Assembly (NCBI RefSeq): GCF_003987395.1
Contig: NZ_PIPT01000003.1
Location: 186,001 to 250,000 of the forward strand
Source of the DNA: Pseudidiomarina aquimaris
GTDB taxonomy: Bacteria > Pseudomonadota > Gammaproteobacteria > Enterobacterales > Alteromonadaceae
Direction: 5' to 3'
DNA length: 64,000 nucleotides
In this document: piece after piece, positions 17,384-26,542 of the stretch
Layout: each line of letters begins with the position of its first letter
How positions within the stretch are numbered: the stretch's first letter is position 1
Position numbers and translations under genes: made by a program
Notes under the pieces: model-generated
The model's input: only the letters and a program-made list of their open reading frames with translations
Databases searched by the model: none
Told to the model about the DNA's origin: nothing

Positions 17384-18132
17384 AGTACTGACTGGGTCAG
17401 CACAATGACCGCCATGATAATGAGAAAGATCGCAAAACCTTTCTGCAATTTGTCCCGTGGTAAGCGCGCGCTGATCCAGGCACCGGCAAAGCTACCTGCA
17501 ATACCTGCAATAGTAACGATAGCAATGGTGGTCCAGTCAAAGGCATAGCCTTGTTCGGTAAGCGCGGTGAAGTACTTGGCGAAGCCGACGAAAGATTTTA
17601 AGGCGATAATCATTAAGCTGGTGCCGATGGCGAGAAACATTGGCACGCCCCCCAATAGAACAAGTGCCGGTACGATCAAGAAGCCACCGCCGACCCCGAC
17701 AAAACCGGTGATCGCACCGACAATCAGCCCATCGATGGCAATACGTACCACTTTGACTTCTTGAATGGTTTCACCTTTGGGAGCTTTCCGTCGCCACATC
17801 ATCAAAGCGGCGATGACCATCAAGATCACAAATACGAGTAATTGAATGCGGGGATCAACGGCACTGCCTAGCCAAGCTCCTAAATAGGCACCGAGCATTC
17901 CGGGTACGCCAAACAGCCAAACATGTCGCCAAGACACGAGCTTTTTACGGGTGGCCAGTAAGCCGCCGAATAAGCTGATAAAAGCAACGATAAGTAGTGA
18001 CGACGCGATTGCCATATTGCCGGGCATATCAGCAAGGTAGAGCAATACAGGCACAGTAAGGATGGAACCGCCTGAGCCGAATACGCCAAGACTGATACCG
18101 ATAAGGATGGCGCCTAAAATTGCTCCAATCAT
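17380..18132 (-). CDS. Sulfite exporter TauE/SafE family membrane protein
   Basis: Inner-membrane permease (250 residues, about eight helices) of the TauE/SafE/YfcA family, which exports sulfite, sulfoacetate or other organosulfur anions. The two family repeats are visible: GISLGVFGSGGSILTVPVL near the N-terminus and GFVGVGGGFLIVPALVLLGG in the second half. It is divergent from a persulfide dioxygenase, whose product is sulfite, so sulfite export is the sensible guess. The 188-bp divergent region contains palindromes suited to an ArsR-type repressor. Confidence 0.9.
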   Translation of the reverse strand: MIGAILGAILIGISLGVFGSGGSILTVPVLLYLADMPGNMAIASSLLIVAFISLFGGLLATRKKLVSWRHVWLFGVPGMLGAYLGAWLGSAVDPRIQLLVFVILMVIAALMMWRRKAPKGETIQEVKVVRIAIDGLIVGAITGFVGVGGGFLIVPALVLLGGVPMFLAIGTSLMIIALKSFVGFAKYFTALTEQGYAFDWTTIAIVTIAGIAGSFAGAWISARLPRDKLQKGFAIFLIIMAVIVLTQSVL

Positions 18133-18171
18133 AGAAGTGCCTCATTTTTCTGTTTTAATATGTGAAAACGG

Positions 18172-18197
18172 AATAACTATATTCGTTATTATAATAA
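18172..18197. promoter_or_regulatory. AT-rich palindromic operator between sulfur genes
   Basis: AATAAC(18172-18177)-7 nt-GTTATT(18185-18190) is a perfect inverted repeat, and it overlaps the 12-bp palindrome TTATTATAATAA at 18186-18197. An imperfect AAGTATTTC/GAAACTT pair follows to about 18216. Persulfide dioxygenase and TauE/SafE genes are known targets of the sulfide-responsive ArsR repressors BigR/SqrR, whose sites are AT-rich palindromes; assignment to such a regulator is inference, and no regulator gene is in the window. Confidence 0.55.
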
Positions 18198-18320
18198 GTA
18201 TTTCAATCAGAAACTTATTCTATTTTTTCGATTGCCACAATCGCCCTTCAGAGCAGGGATACACCTTGATCAATCTTACCTGATCCCTTACTTTAGTGAA
18301 ACACGAAATAAGGAGGTCAC

Positions 18321-19217
18321 ATGAAAAACATTGTACGTTACAGTCCTTCAACCGGTGTCGGTTCCCCTGATGTTTGGGGAATTTACGAAGCGGATACTGG
18401 CTCAATTCAATACATTGTAGCTGATCCTAAAACTCGCGAAGCGGCGTTAGTGGATGTGGTACAGAACTTCGACCCGCGTTCGGCTAAAACAGACTTTAGT
18501 AGCGCCGATCAGGTGCTCGAGTTAGCCAAAGAGCATGACCTGAAAATCACTTGGGTGCTCGATACGCATCCGCATGCTGACCATATAATGGCTTCGAGCT
18601 ACTTGAAAGAACAGACCGGCGCCCCGAATGCTATTGGTGAGAAGGTGTGTGAGATCGCTGAACTTTGGAGCGACTACTATAATCTACCGAACGCTTTTAC
18701 GCCGACCGAAGACTTTGATTATCTTTTCAAAGAAGGTGACAGCTTCAACATCGGTGAGTTAAACGTTAAAGTATGGTTGTCGCCTGGACATACTTTAGGC
18801 TCAATTACTTATATTGTTGGTGACGCAGCTTTTGTCCATGACACCTTTATGTTTCCAGATAGCGGTACGTCGCGGGCTGATTTCCCAGGCGGTTCGTCGA
18901 AAGACCTATGGGACTCGCTGCAACGTATTTTGGCATTACCAGAAAATACACGCTTGTTTGTCGGCCATGATTACGGCAAAGGCGGCCGCGACCCGCAATG
19001 GGAAGCAACGGTTGCCCAGCACAAGCAAACAAATATTCATTTGGCAGGTGACGTAAGTGAAGCTGCCTATAGAAAACAACGCGATGAGCGTGACGCGACT
19101 TTAGCGTTACCAGATCGCATGTTACACGCACTGCAAGTGAACTTGCGCGCAGGAAAATTGCCTGAACCTGAAGCGGACGGTCATCGTTACTTTAAGATTC
19201 CGGCAAACAAGTTTTAA
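18321..19217 (+). CDS. ETHE1/Blh-type persulfide dioxygenase (MBL fold)
   Basis: Metallo-beta-lactamase-fold protein of 298 residues, probably oxidising glutathione persulfide to sulfite. The iron-binding motif is THPHADH (about residues 76-82), followed by the distal ligands in SPGHTLGS, the Asp in VHDTFMFPDSGTSR and the His in FVGHDYG. These and the length fit the ETHE1/Blh group without a rhodanese domain. A strong AAGGAGG precedes the ATG. It is cotranscribed with the peroxiredoxin 30 nt downstream and divergent from the sulfite exporter. Confidence 0.88.
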   Translation: MKNIVRYSPSTGVGSPDVWGIYEADTGSIQYIVADPKTREAALVDVVQNFDPRSAKTDFSSADQVLELAKEHDLKITWVLDTHPHADHIMASSYLKEQTGAPNAIGEKVCEIAELWSDYYNLPNAFTPTEDFDYLFKEGDSFNIGELNVKVWLSPGHTLGSITYIVGDAAFVHDTFMFPDSGTSRADFPGGSSKDLWDSLQRILALPENTRLFVGHDYGKGGRDPQWEATVAQHKQTNIHLAGDVSEAAYRKQRDERDATLALPDRMLHALQVNLRAGKLPEPEADGHRYFKIPANKF

Positions 19218-19247
19218 TTCTTTTACGACGAAAGAGAGGTATTGAAA

Positions 19248-19877
19248 ATGGGATTACGTATTGGTGATACAGCGCCTAACTTTGAGATTGATACTACTGA
19301 AGGCAAAATCAATTTTCATGACTGGGCGAAGGGTTCTTGGGTCTTTTTCTTTAGCCACCCGGCTGACTATACCCCAGTTTGCACCACGGAAATGGGACGC
19401 ACGGCACAATTAGCAGAGCAATTCGCTGCGCGTAATGTGAAGCCGCTTGGTCTATCAACGGATACAGTTGAAGAACACAAGGGGTGGATGAACGACGTTA
19501 ACGAAACCCAGAATACGACTGTAGGCTTCCCAATTGTCGCTGACAAAGATAAGAAGGTTGCTGAGCTGTATGAGATGATTCACCCAGGTGAAAGCACAAC
19601 AGCTGCGGTACGCTCGGTGTTCATCATCGATCCGAATCAGAAGATCCGCCTAACCATGACCTATCCTATGAGCGTGGGCCGTAACTTCGCTGAAATTTTG
19701 CGTGTGATTGATGCACTGCAGACGGGTGACGAGCACGGCGTGGCAACACCTGCAGATTGGGAACTCGGCGGCGATGTCATTATTCCACCGAGCGTCTCAA
19801 TGGAAGAAGCAGAGAAGAAATTTCCGCAAGGCTTCAAAACCGTGAAACCTTACTTGCGTTACACTAGTGTGAAGTAA
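19248..19877 (+). CDS. 1-Cys (Prx6-type) peroxiredoxin
   Basis: Thiol peroxidase of the AhpC/Prx6 group (209 residues from ATG 19248). The peroxidatic cysteine sits in HPADYTPVCTTEMG (about residue 45), the catalytic Arg in TMTYPMSVGRN, and the Prx6 C-terminal domain in WELGGDVIIPPSVS. No resolving Cys is visible, consistent with a 1-Cys mechanism. An upstream TTG at 19242 is in frame, but AGAGAGG lies 7-8 nt before the ATG, which I prefer. It is followed by a strong terminator. In this operon it may protect against peroxides or persulfides arising in sulfide oxidation. Confidence 0.92.
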   Translation: MGLRIGDTAPNFEIDTTEGKINFHDWAKGSWVFFFSHPADYTPVCTTEMGRTAQLAEQFAARNVKPLGLSTDTVEEHKGWMNDVNETQNTTVGFPIVADKDKKVAELYEMIHPGESTTAAVRSVFIIDPNQKIRLTMTYPMSVGRNFAEILRVIDALQTGDEHGVATPADWELGGDVIIPPSVSMEEAEKKFPQGFKTVKPYLRYTSVK

Positions 19878-19900
19878 CGAAAGCTCATTGTTGAAGTATC

Positions 19901-19932
19901 AAAGGCTCAAGTCTCGGACTTGAGCCTTTTTT
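19901..19932 (+). terminator. Strong intrinsic terminator after the peroxiredoxin gene
   Basis: A perfect 13-bp stem (AAAGGCTCAAGTC / GACTTGAGCCTTT) with the 3-nt loop TCG is followed by a T tract. It ends the persulfide dioxygenase-peroxiredoxin transcript. Confidence 0.93.
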
Positions 19933-20026
19933 GTTTCTCAGCTGTTAAAAAAATAGTGGTGATCAAAAAGTAATCAATTATACTCAAGTGGCGTCCAAGG
20001 GGGGCGAAGCTTTAGAGAAAACAACA

Positions 20027-21337
20027 ATGAATATACTCAAAATTTTTGCAGCGCTGGCGATCGCCATGCTTTCCGGACCTAGTTGGGCGCAAGCGCCTTC
20101 CGAACAATCGTGTAATCAAAAAAATGATGGTGAGTTTTGTTTCTATACGGGGGTTGAATACATTCAAGGCCAAGGTACGGCAAAAAACGTTCAAAAGGCT
20201 TTTGATTACTTCCAAAAATCTTGCGATTTGGGAATACCGGATGGTTGTAACGTATTAGGCTACCATTTTCAGAATGGCATTGATGTTGAAGTCGATTTTG
20301 CTGCCGCCGCACAACACTACCACAACGCCTGCAAGGTAGGTATGCATGCCGCATGCGACTCAGCAAATGCAATGTACTTACAGGGCAAGTACGGCCTGAA
20401 CAACAAGCTGGCTGCAACGCAGGTTTGGTTCGATGCCTGCCAAAGTGGCGTATTGAAAATGTGTCAGTGGGGCATTGATTACCTCACTGAAGGTCGTGAC
20501 GGATACTCCGAGAATCGAACCGCCGCGGCAAAAATGGCTTTAAAAGGCTGCTTGTTACAAGACCCAAATGCTTGCGATTGGGCCGAGTATCTCTATGCGA
20601 CTCCAGACTCGCCTCAGTTTGAAGCCCTAGAAGCAATGCGCATTCTTAGCATTAACTGTGTGCAGCGAAAGTCTGCGAGTTGTTTGCGGCTTGGAACAAT
20701 TTATCACGAGATCGGTGTCTACGATAAAGCTGAGTTCTTTTATCAACAGGCGTGTGACTTGCCGGAAGAGGAAGGTAATTCGCATCAAGGCTGTGGCCAT
20801 GCTAAAGACATGCGAAAATACTTCGCAGACGTGGCCGAACGCGAGCGTATTATGGCCGAAATTGCGGAACGGAATAAGCAAAACTTTGCTCAGTTAAGTC
20901 AACTTTTAGCAAAAGGGGATTACGCGGGTGGTATGGCGTTCGCGGTTGAATCCCGCTCGGTCGAAGTAGCTGAGCGCGCCGTTACAGCGGTCAATCAGGC
21001 CGGTGCATGGGGCACGATCAGTGCTGACTATCTCTATATTATGGCGACATGGTTGAAAGGTGGGGCGTTGGCAGCAGTCAATGCCGAGATGCAAAGACGA
21101 GGCACTGGTTTAGAGGGGCAATTTGGTGAGGGAACGAACACGCCTGCACAAATCGCGAAACGCTACGCTGAGGCCAATAACGGTCGACAATTACCTAGCG
21201 CACGTGCGAGTAGCTCCTCATTCTCGCCAATAGCTGTGCCGAGTTCAGCTCAGATAGCTCAGTCGACACGGGACAAATATCGTTGGGCGCATTGCCAAAT
21301 GTCCGGTTCGAATACAAGCGCAACTGTGTGTCAGTAA
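20027..21337 (+). CDS. Secreted cysteine-rich Sel1-repeat protein
   Basis: Periplasmic protein of 436 residues with Sel1-like (TPR-type) repeats that each carry paired cysteines, as in Helicobacter Hcp proteins, for example FQKSCDLGIPDGCNVLG and YHNACKVGMHAACDSA. Repeats span roughly residues 40-280; the last third is unlike any family I know and ends with Ser-rich sequence and two Cys. I chose the ATG at 20027, which gives a clean signal peptide (MNILKIFAALAIAM...SWA); an in-frame GTG at 19988 would add 13 polar residues. Sel1 proteins are usually scaffolds for protein complexes; no partner is evident. Confidence 0.8.
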   Translation: MNILKIFAALAIAMLSGPSWAQAPSEQSCNQKNDGEFCFYTGVEYIQGQGTAKNVQKAFDYFQKSCDLGIPDGCNVLGYHFQNGIDVEVDFAAAAQHYHNACKVGMHAACDSANAMYLQGKYGLNNKLAATQVWFDACQSGVLKMCQWGIDYLTEGRDGYSENRTAAAKMALKGCLLQDPNACDWAEYLYATPDSPQFEALEAMRILSINCVQRKSASCLRLGTIYHEIGVYDKAEFFYQQACDLPEEEGNSHQGCGHAKDMRKYFADVAERERIMAEIAERNKQNFAQLSQLLAKGDYAGGMAFAVESRSVEVAERAVTAVNQAGAWGTISADYLYIMATWLKGGALAAVNAEMQRRGTGLEGQFGEGTNTPAQIAKRYAEANNGRQLPSARASSSSFSPIAVPSSAQIAQSTRDKYRWAHCQMSGSNTSATVCQ

Positions 21338-21344
21338 AACATAA

Positions 21345-21372
21345 AAAAACGGCGCCCATTGGCGCCGTTTTT
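21345..21372. terminator. Bidirectional intrinsic terminator
   Basis: AAAAACGGCGCC-CATT-GGCGCCGTTTTT forms a 12-bp stem with A and T tracts on both sides, so it can end both the Sel1 gene (plus) and fadE (minus), which converge here. Confidence 0.93.
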
Positions 21373-21389
21373 GTTTTCCAGGCGAGGAG

Positions 21390-23858
21390 TTACGCCGCGT
21401 CAGATTTCTTTGTCTGACTCTTGCCCTGATTCTCAAGAGCCCACTCACGTGCGGCTTTGCCGGCCATGAGATCTTCATGAGCAAAGTCATCTACGTTGAT
21501 GACGCGCAAGCGGCCTTGTTCAGCACGTTCAAGCAGGGCGACTTCATCATCGCTAAGTACGCCTAACTCTTTGCCTTTGGCAGCCACTTTATCCAAGAAG
21601 ATGAACGGCATACGTTCGTTGGCAGCGCGCTGCACGCGGTCATGTAATGGTTCAGCTTCGATAATGTCGAGCAGGGTTTGCTCGAGGTAACCGAACTGAC
21701 CTTCAACAGCCAAGAACTGGCCTGCACCCAAGCGTTCGCGACTGGCGTTTGGCTTCAACAAGATCTTCGCAACTTTGCTGTCCAAACGATCCGAAGGACG
21801 TTTCACGAAGCGGCCGAACGGATACATGATGGCACGCATGGTTTTACCCACGAAGCCAAAGTTATCAAGCAATTCGAGCTGTGCTTCTTGTAGCTTGTAA
21901 AGCGTATCTTGCATTGCCCAGTGCAACAACGGGAGGTCTTCGTGCTGACGACCTTCGTCGGCGAAGCGCTTCAGAGTTGCTGAGCCAATGTACAAGTAGC
22001 TCAGCATGTCACCTAAGCGCGCAGAGATGCGCTGCTTACGCTTCAATGATCCGCCGAGCACGCCCATAGCCACGTCTGATAACAAGGCAAGGTTGGCACT
22101 GAAACGGTTCATTTGCTGATAGTACTGCTTGGTGCTGTCTTTGAATGGTGCATCGCTGAAACGATAGCCGCCAAGACCCAGTGCCAACGAACGTACAAAG
22201 TTGCTCATGGCAAAACCAATATGGCCGAAGATAGCTTTATCGAAGCGGTTTAGTGCTTCTGAGCCAGACTCGGCAGAGGCAAGCATCTCTTCAAGCACAA
22301 ATGGATGGCAGCGGATCGCACCCTGACCGTAAATCATCAAGCTGCGCGTTAGAATATTGGCACCTTCCACGGTAATCGCGACGGGCACACCTTGGTAGCC
22401 ACGGCCCAAGTAGTTATTTGGACCCAAGCAAATGCCTTTACCGCCATGGATATCCATAGCATCGTCCATGCACGAACGAAGTTTTTCGGTCATGTGGTAT
22501 TTGGCAATCGCCGAAATAACAGATGGTTTCTCGCCAAGGTCGATGCCCTTGGTTGAGAAGCTGGTGACGGCATCCATGAGGTACGCGTTACCACCGATGC
22601 GTGCCATGGCTTCTTGTACGCCTTCCATTTTACCGACAGGTAACTTGAACTGACGGCGAATATAAGCATATGCGCCGGTTGCTAGCGCGATAGATTTCAC
22701 GCCACCTGCACTGTTTGATGGCAAGGTGATCGCACGACCTACTGACAGACATTCAACCAGCATACGCCAGCCTTTACCGGCCATTTCTTTACCACCGATA
22801 ATGAAATCAAGCGGGACGAACACGTCTTCACCACGAATTGGACCGTTCTGGAACGGCACGTTCAATGGGAAGTGACGACGGCCGATCTCGACACCTTTGG
22901 TATCGCGAGGAATCAACGCGGCAGTAATGCCAAGTGATTCTTTGTCACTAATCAGGTGATCAGGATCGTAGAGTTTGAATGCTAAGCCGAGCACTGTCGC
23001 GACAGGGGCAAGCGTGATGTAGCGCTTGTTAAAGTTCAAGCGAATACCAACGACTTCTTTGCCTTCCCACTCACCTTTACAGACCACACCTGTATCTGGA
23101 ATTGAGCCAGCATCAGAGCCTGCTTCAGGGCTTGTGAGAGCAAAACATGGTACTTCTTCACCTGTAGCTAGGCGCGGCAAGTAGTAGTCTTTTTGTTCTT
23201 TCGTACCATAATGCTGTAGCAGCTCGCCTGGGCCGAGAGAGTTCGGTACACCGACCGTACTGGCCAAGATAGTGCTGACACCGGCAAGCTTTTGCAATAC
23301 ACGTGACTGCGCGTAAGCAGAGAACTCGAGACCACCGTATTCTTTCTTGATGATCATGGCGAAGAACTTGTTGTCTTTCAGGTATTGCCACACTTCTTCT
23401 GGCATATCCGCCAGCTCGTGTGTCGCTTCCCAGTCGTCGAGCATTTTACAAACTTCTTCGACAGGGCCGTCAAGAAACTCTTGCTCTTCACGCGTCAACT
23501 CAGCTTTTTGAATGCTGTGTAAGTTTTTCCACTCTGGTGCGCCACGGAACAATTCACCTTCCCACCAAGTGGTACCGGCATCAATCGCGTCTTTCTCAGT
23601 TTCTGAGATTTCCGGCATGACTTTGCGGTACATGCCCAGCAGTGATTTGCTGATGTAGCCACGGCGGATAAAGGTGATGTTGAGCGGTAGCAATACGAGC
23701 GCTAACAGCACCCATAAGACTGGGCCAACAATGTCGAAGAAACTACCGATCGCAAACATTGCGACCATGCCGAGGCTGGTCACTAGCAGCGAACTGCGGT
23801 AGTAAAGTAGGCCACCTAACACTAGCAAGGTGGCGATGATCCATAAGGCGACACTCAT
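21390..23858 (-). CDS. fadE: Acyl-CoA dehydrogenase, FadE type
   Basis: First enzyme of fatty-acid beta-oxidation, forming trans-2-enoyl-CoA with FAD. The 822-residue length, the two N-terminal hydrophobic helices, and the central dehydrogenase domain are those of gammaproteobacterial FadE rather than the ~380-residue mitochondrial type. Visible landmarks include [17 protein letters not shown] (FAD/substrate loop), [46 protein letters not shown] and the DUF1974 C-terminal region. It is monocistronic; two FadR-like sites lie upstream, consistent with repression in the absence of long-chain acyl-CoA. Confidence 0.96.
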   Translation of the reverse strand: MSVALWIIATLLVLGGLLYYRSSLLVTSLGMVAMFAIGSFFDIVGPVLWVLLALVLLPLNITFIRRGYISKSLLGMYRKVMPEISETEKDAIDAGTTWWEGELFRGAPEWKNLHSIQKAELTREEQEFLDGPVEEVCKMLDDWEATHELADMPEEVWQYLKDNKFFAMIIKKEYGGLEFSAYAQSRVLQKLAGVSTILASTVGVPNSLGPGELLQHYGTKEQKDYYLPRLATGEEVPCFALTSPEAGSDAGSIPDTGVVCKGEWEGKEVVGIRLNFNKRYITLAPVATVLGLAFKLYDPDHLISDKESLGITAALIPRDTKGVEIGRRHFPLNVPFQNGPIRGEDVFVPLDFIIGGKEMAGKGWRMLVECLSVGRAITLPSNSAGGVKSIALATGAYAYIRRQFKLPVGKMEGVQEAMARIGGNAYLMDAVTSFSTKGIDLGEKPSVISAIAKYHMTEKLRSCMDDAMDIHGGKGICLGPNNYLGRGYQGVPVAITVEGANILTRSLMIYGQGAIRCHPFVLEEMLASAESGSEALNRFDKAIFGHIGFAMSNFVRSLALGLGGYRFSDAPFKDSTKQYYQQMNRFSANLALLSDVAMGVLGGSLKRKQRISARLGDMLSYLYIGSATLKRFADEGRQHEDLPLLHWAMQDTLYKLQEAQLELLDNFGFVGKTMRAIMYPFGRFVKRPSDRLDSKVAKILLKPNASRERLGAGQFLAVEGQFGYLEQTLLDIIEAEPLHDRVQRAANERMPFIFLDKVAAKGKELGVLSDDEVALLERAEQGRLRVINVDDFAHEDLMAGKAAREWALENQGKSQTKKSDAA

Positions 23859-23880
23859 AATGATACTCCGTCGTTGTGGT

Positions 23881-23897
23881 TAGAGGTCTGACCAGTA
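23881..23897 (-). promoter_or_regulatory. FadR-type operator 1 of fadE
   Basis: On the fadE strand the site reads TACTGGTCAGACCTCTA, matching the E. coli FadR consensus AACTGGTCGGACCTGTT at 13 of 17 positions, including all of CTGGTC and GACCT. It lies 23-39 nt before the start codon and just downstream of the predicted -10 element, a position that would block transcription. Confidence 0.7.
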
Positions 23898-23910
23898 AAG
23901 TTATCCATTG

Positions 23911-23939
23911 AGAGTAGTCAATTTACGAGGCATTTTCAA
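23911..23939 (-). promoter_or_regulatory. Predicted fadE promoter
   Basis: On the minus strand TTGAAA (23939-23934) and TACTCT (23916-23911) are spaced by 17 bp. The inferred start point near 23904 places operator 1 at about +7 to +23. Confidence 0.5.
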
Positions 23940-23964
23940 CCCTCATTGCACTTTTTCGTGATGT

Positions 23965-23981
23965 TGAGGTCAGACCTTTCA
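23965..23981. promoter_or_regulatory. FadR-like site 2 in the fadE / DUF3108 divergent region
   Basis: Contains the perfect palindrome AGGTCAGACCT (23967-23977), the same core as operator 1 (AGGTCTGACC), but fits the full FadR consensus less well (10 of 17). It lies 60-75 bp before the DUF3108 gene and about 60 bp upstream of the predicted fadE start point, so it could serve either. Confidence 0.5.
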
Positions 23982-24039
23982 AGCTAATGTTATTGTATAC
24001 GCTGACAAGCGTTTTGAAGATCGATGCACAGGAGTGACT

Positions 24040-24759
24040 ATGAGAGCAGTTGTCGCATTTATTGCCGGCGCGTTAGGGCTTGTCCTAGCTGGTGAAGGTG
24101 TAGCCGCAACTCAGCCAAATAACATGCTGAGTACTTATGATGCGCGCTACGAAGTGCGCCGTGGCGGTTCTGATTATGGCGAGGCCATGCGCCGACTCGA
24201 ACAGACCGCAGAGGGAAGCTATCAGCTTGCCAATGAAACCGAGATCTCATTTCTATTTTTATCAGATGTGCGACGCTACGAGTCGACCTTTGACTTTACC
24301 GCCGAACAGGTCGAACCGCTGAACTTCAGCTTTAAGCGTTCAGGTACCGGTCGCAACAAAGGCATTCGGGTGCGTTTTGATGCAGATGCGCAGCAAGTAG
24401 TTGACGTAGAAGCCGAAGCGCCGTTACCGGTTACTTGGCATGCCGATTTGATGGATGAGGCGAGTCTGCTTGAGCAACTGCGATATGATTTGGCGCACAG
24501 TGATGAAACTGAATTTAGCTATCAGATCATCGATGACAAAGGCGCTAACGACCAACAACGCTTCCGCCGTATGGCATCCGAGACCTTGAAGTTGCCTTAT
24601 GGTGAGGTTGAAGCGGTGAAAGTAGAACGGGTTCGGGAGTCGAAGAAGCGTGAAACCATTTACTGGTTCGCGCCGGAACTCAATTACGTTTTGGTCAAAA
24701 TGCAGCAACGCAAAGAGGGTGACGAAGTTGCCACCCTGTTGCTTGAGCAGTTGAATTAA
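24040..24759 (+). CDS. Periplasmic DUF3108 domain protein
   Basis: Exported protein of 239 residues with a signal peptide (MRAVVAFIAGALGLVLAGEGVAA) and a single DUF3108 domain: YDARYEVRRGGSDYGEA at the start, RRYESTFDF in the middle and a final beta-rich part ending YVLVKMQQRKEGD. Function is unknown; members commonly sit beside purN/purM as here. The ATG at 24040 has AGGAG five bases before it, so I reject the in-frame GTG at 24034. Its stop overlaps the purN stop by 4 bp (convergent). Confidence 0.88.
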   Translation: MRAVVAFIAGALGLVLAGEGVAATQPNNMLSTYDARYEVRRGGSDYGEAMRRLEQTAEGSYQLANETEISFLFLSDVRRYESTFDFTAEQVEPLNFSFKRSGTGRNKGIRVRFDADAQQVVDVEAEAPLPVTWHADLMDEASLLEQLRYDLAHSDETEFSYQIIDDKGANDQQRFRRMASETLKLPYGEVEAVKVERVRESKKRETIYWFAPELNYVLVKMQQRKEGDEVATLLLEQLN

Positions 24760-25394
24760 TCGGCTGCGTAGCCTTGCGGGCCGAGTAGGGTGCCGTCGAG
24801 TTCGGCACCTTTTTCGGTAAGCTTTAAGCGTCCAGAACAGAGCCACTGTACAACGAGCGGATAAATACGATGCTCTTGAGCATGCACACGCTGTTGTAAG
24901 TCACTTGCTTCATCACCTTCAAAAACCGGTACGCGGGCTTGTAAGATAACAGGTCCGCCATCGAGCTCTTCCGTAACAAAATGTACTGAGACACCATGTT
25001 CTTTATCGCCGTTATCAAGCGCGCGTTGATGGGTGTTGATACCACGGTATTTAGGTAATAGAGACGGGTGAATGTTGAGCATGCGACCGTGGTAATGCTG
25101 AGTAAATTCAGCTGTTAAAATACGCATAAAGCCAGCCAACACCACCACGTCAGGCTGAAAGCCATCAATCAGCTGCAGCAATTCGGCATCGTATGCCTCG
25201 CGTGTATCGTAGTCTTTATGCGACAACACAGCGGTAGGAATATTCGCCACTGCGGCTTTTTCAAGCCCACCAACATTCGCTTTGTTACTGATCACGCCAA
25301 CGACTTCACCGTCGATGCGTTGCTGTTGGCAGGCCTCGACAATGGCCTGCATGTTCGTGCCAGAACCGCTAATTAAGACAACGATACGCTTCAT
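24756..25394 (-). CDS. purN: Phosphoribosylglycinamide formyltransferase
   Basis: Third step of de novo purine synthesis: formyl transfer from 10-formyl-THF to GAR. The 212-residue protein shows the GAR-binding loop [11 protein letters not shown], the folate loop [10 protein letters not shown], the catalytic Asn-His in [12 protein letters not shown], and the Asp in ELDGGPVI. The start ATG overlaps the purM stop by 4 nt (ATGA), the usual purMN arrangement. Confidence 0.97.
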   Translation of the reverse strand: MKRIVVLISGSGTNMQAIVEACQQQRIDGEVVGVISNKANVGGLEKAAVANIPTAVLSHKDYDTREAYDAELLQLIDGFQPDVVVLAGFMRILTAEFTQHYHGRMLNIHPSLLPKYRGINTHQRALDNGDKEHGVSVHFVTEELDGGPVILQARVPVFEGDEASDLQQRVHAQEHRIYPLVVQWLCSGRLKLTEKGAELDGTLLGPQGYAAD

Positions 25395-26437
25395 TCGGTG
25401 ATTTCAACCTGTGCTTCATTGCCTTCACGTGCTGCGACTTGGCCAATGACCCAAGCATCTTCGCCTTGTGCGCGCAGCTCTTCGACGATCGCGTCGGCTT
25501 CTGACTGACGTACTGCCATGATTAAGCCTACGCCGCAGTTAAATGTGCGGTACATTTCTTTAGTGGTGACGTTACCGTTGTGCTGAAGCCAGTTAAATAC
25601 CGCTGGCCATTCCCAACTACTATCGTCGATCATGGCTTTCGCGTCATCAGGTAGCACGCGTGGGATGTTTTCCCAGAAGCCGCCACCGGTAATGTGCGAA
25701 ATCGCGTGTACGCTGTGTTGCTCAAGTACTTTCAATACTGGTTTCACGTAGATGCGCGTTGGGGCCATCAGGTGATCCGCTAAAGGCTTGCCGTCGAGCT
25801 GTTCGGTGGCGACGTCGGTTTCACTTACTTCGATGATTTTACGAATCAGCGAGTAACCGTTTGAATGAGGGCCGCTTGAAGCAAGCGCGATGAGCGCATC
25901 GCCTGGTGCTACTTTGCTACCGTCAATGATTTCGCTTTTTTCCACTACGCCGACACAAAAACCAGCGATATCATAATCGCCTTGTTCGTACATGCCCGGC
26001 ATCTCGGCAGTTTCGCCACCAATCAATGCGCAGCCAGCTTGCACACAACCTTCGCCGATACCGCTTACAACATCGGCAGCGACATCAACATCCAGCTTAG
26101 CGGTCGCATAGTAATCAAGGAAGAATAATGGCTCAGCACCTTGCACAATCAAGTCGTTGACGCACATCGCCACAAGGTCAATACCGACCGTGTCATGCTT
26201 GCCTAGGTCGATAGCCAGGCGTAATTTGGTGCCTACGCCATCGGTGCCTGATACTAGCACCGGCTGCTTGTATTTGGTTGGCAATTCACACAGGGCGCCA
26301 AAACCACCGATTGAACCCATGACTTCAGGGCGCGCAGTACGCTTGGTAACACCTTTAATACGGTCCACTAAAGCATTACCTGCATCAATATCAACGCCGG
26401 CGTCTTTGTAGCTCAAAGAAGGTTTTTGATCACTCAC
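25391..26437 (-). CDS. purM: Phosphoribosylformylglycinamidine cyclo-ligase
   Basis: Fifth step of purine synthesis: ATP-dependent ring closure of FGAM to AIR. From the GTG at 26437 ([14 protein letters not shown]) the protein has 348 residues, the normal PurM length. An open frame continues 87 codons further upstream but is low-complexity without family similarity, and GAGG lies before the GTG. Landmarks are [41 protein letters not shown] and [12 protein letters not shown]. It is the first gene of the purMN operon and divergent from the GNAT-C39 gene. Confidence 0.97.
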   Translation of the reverse strand: MSDQKPSLSYKDAGVDIDAGNALVDRIKGVTKRTARPEVMGSIGGFGALCELPTKYKQPVLVSGTDGVGTKLRLAIDLGKHDTVGIDLVAMCVNDLIVQGAEPLFFLDYYATAKLDVDVAADVVSGIGEGCVQAGCALIGGETAEMPGMYEQGDYDIAGFCVGVVEKSEIIDGSKVAPGDALIALASSGPHSNGYSLIRKIIEVSETDVATEQLDGKPLADHLMAPTRIYVKPVLKVLEQHSVHAISHITGGGFWENIPRVLPDDAKAMIDDSSWEWPAVFNWLQHNGNVTTKEMYRTFNCGVGLIMAVRQSEADAIVEELRAQGEDAWVIGQVAAREGNEAQVEITE

Positions 26438-26542
26438 GGAAAAGTCCTCAGCTGGTGCAAAAAATTTGCGCGCTAGTTTAGCACTTTCTGTGCACAACTG
26501 CGATATACTAAGCGCGCATTTCCACTTCATGACGCACAATTT

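Noticed and set aside
26456-26470. PurR-like box TGCAAA-AAA-TTTGCG upstream of purM
   Set aside because: The half-sites resemble the PurR operator, but the spacing is one base too long (3 instead of 2) and the centre lacks CG, so I did not annotate it.
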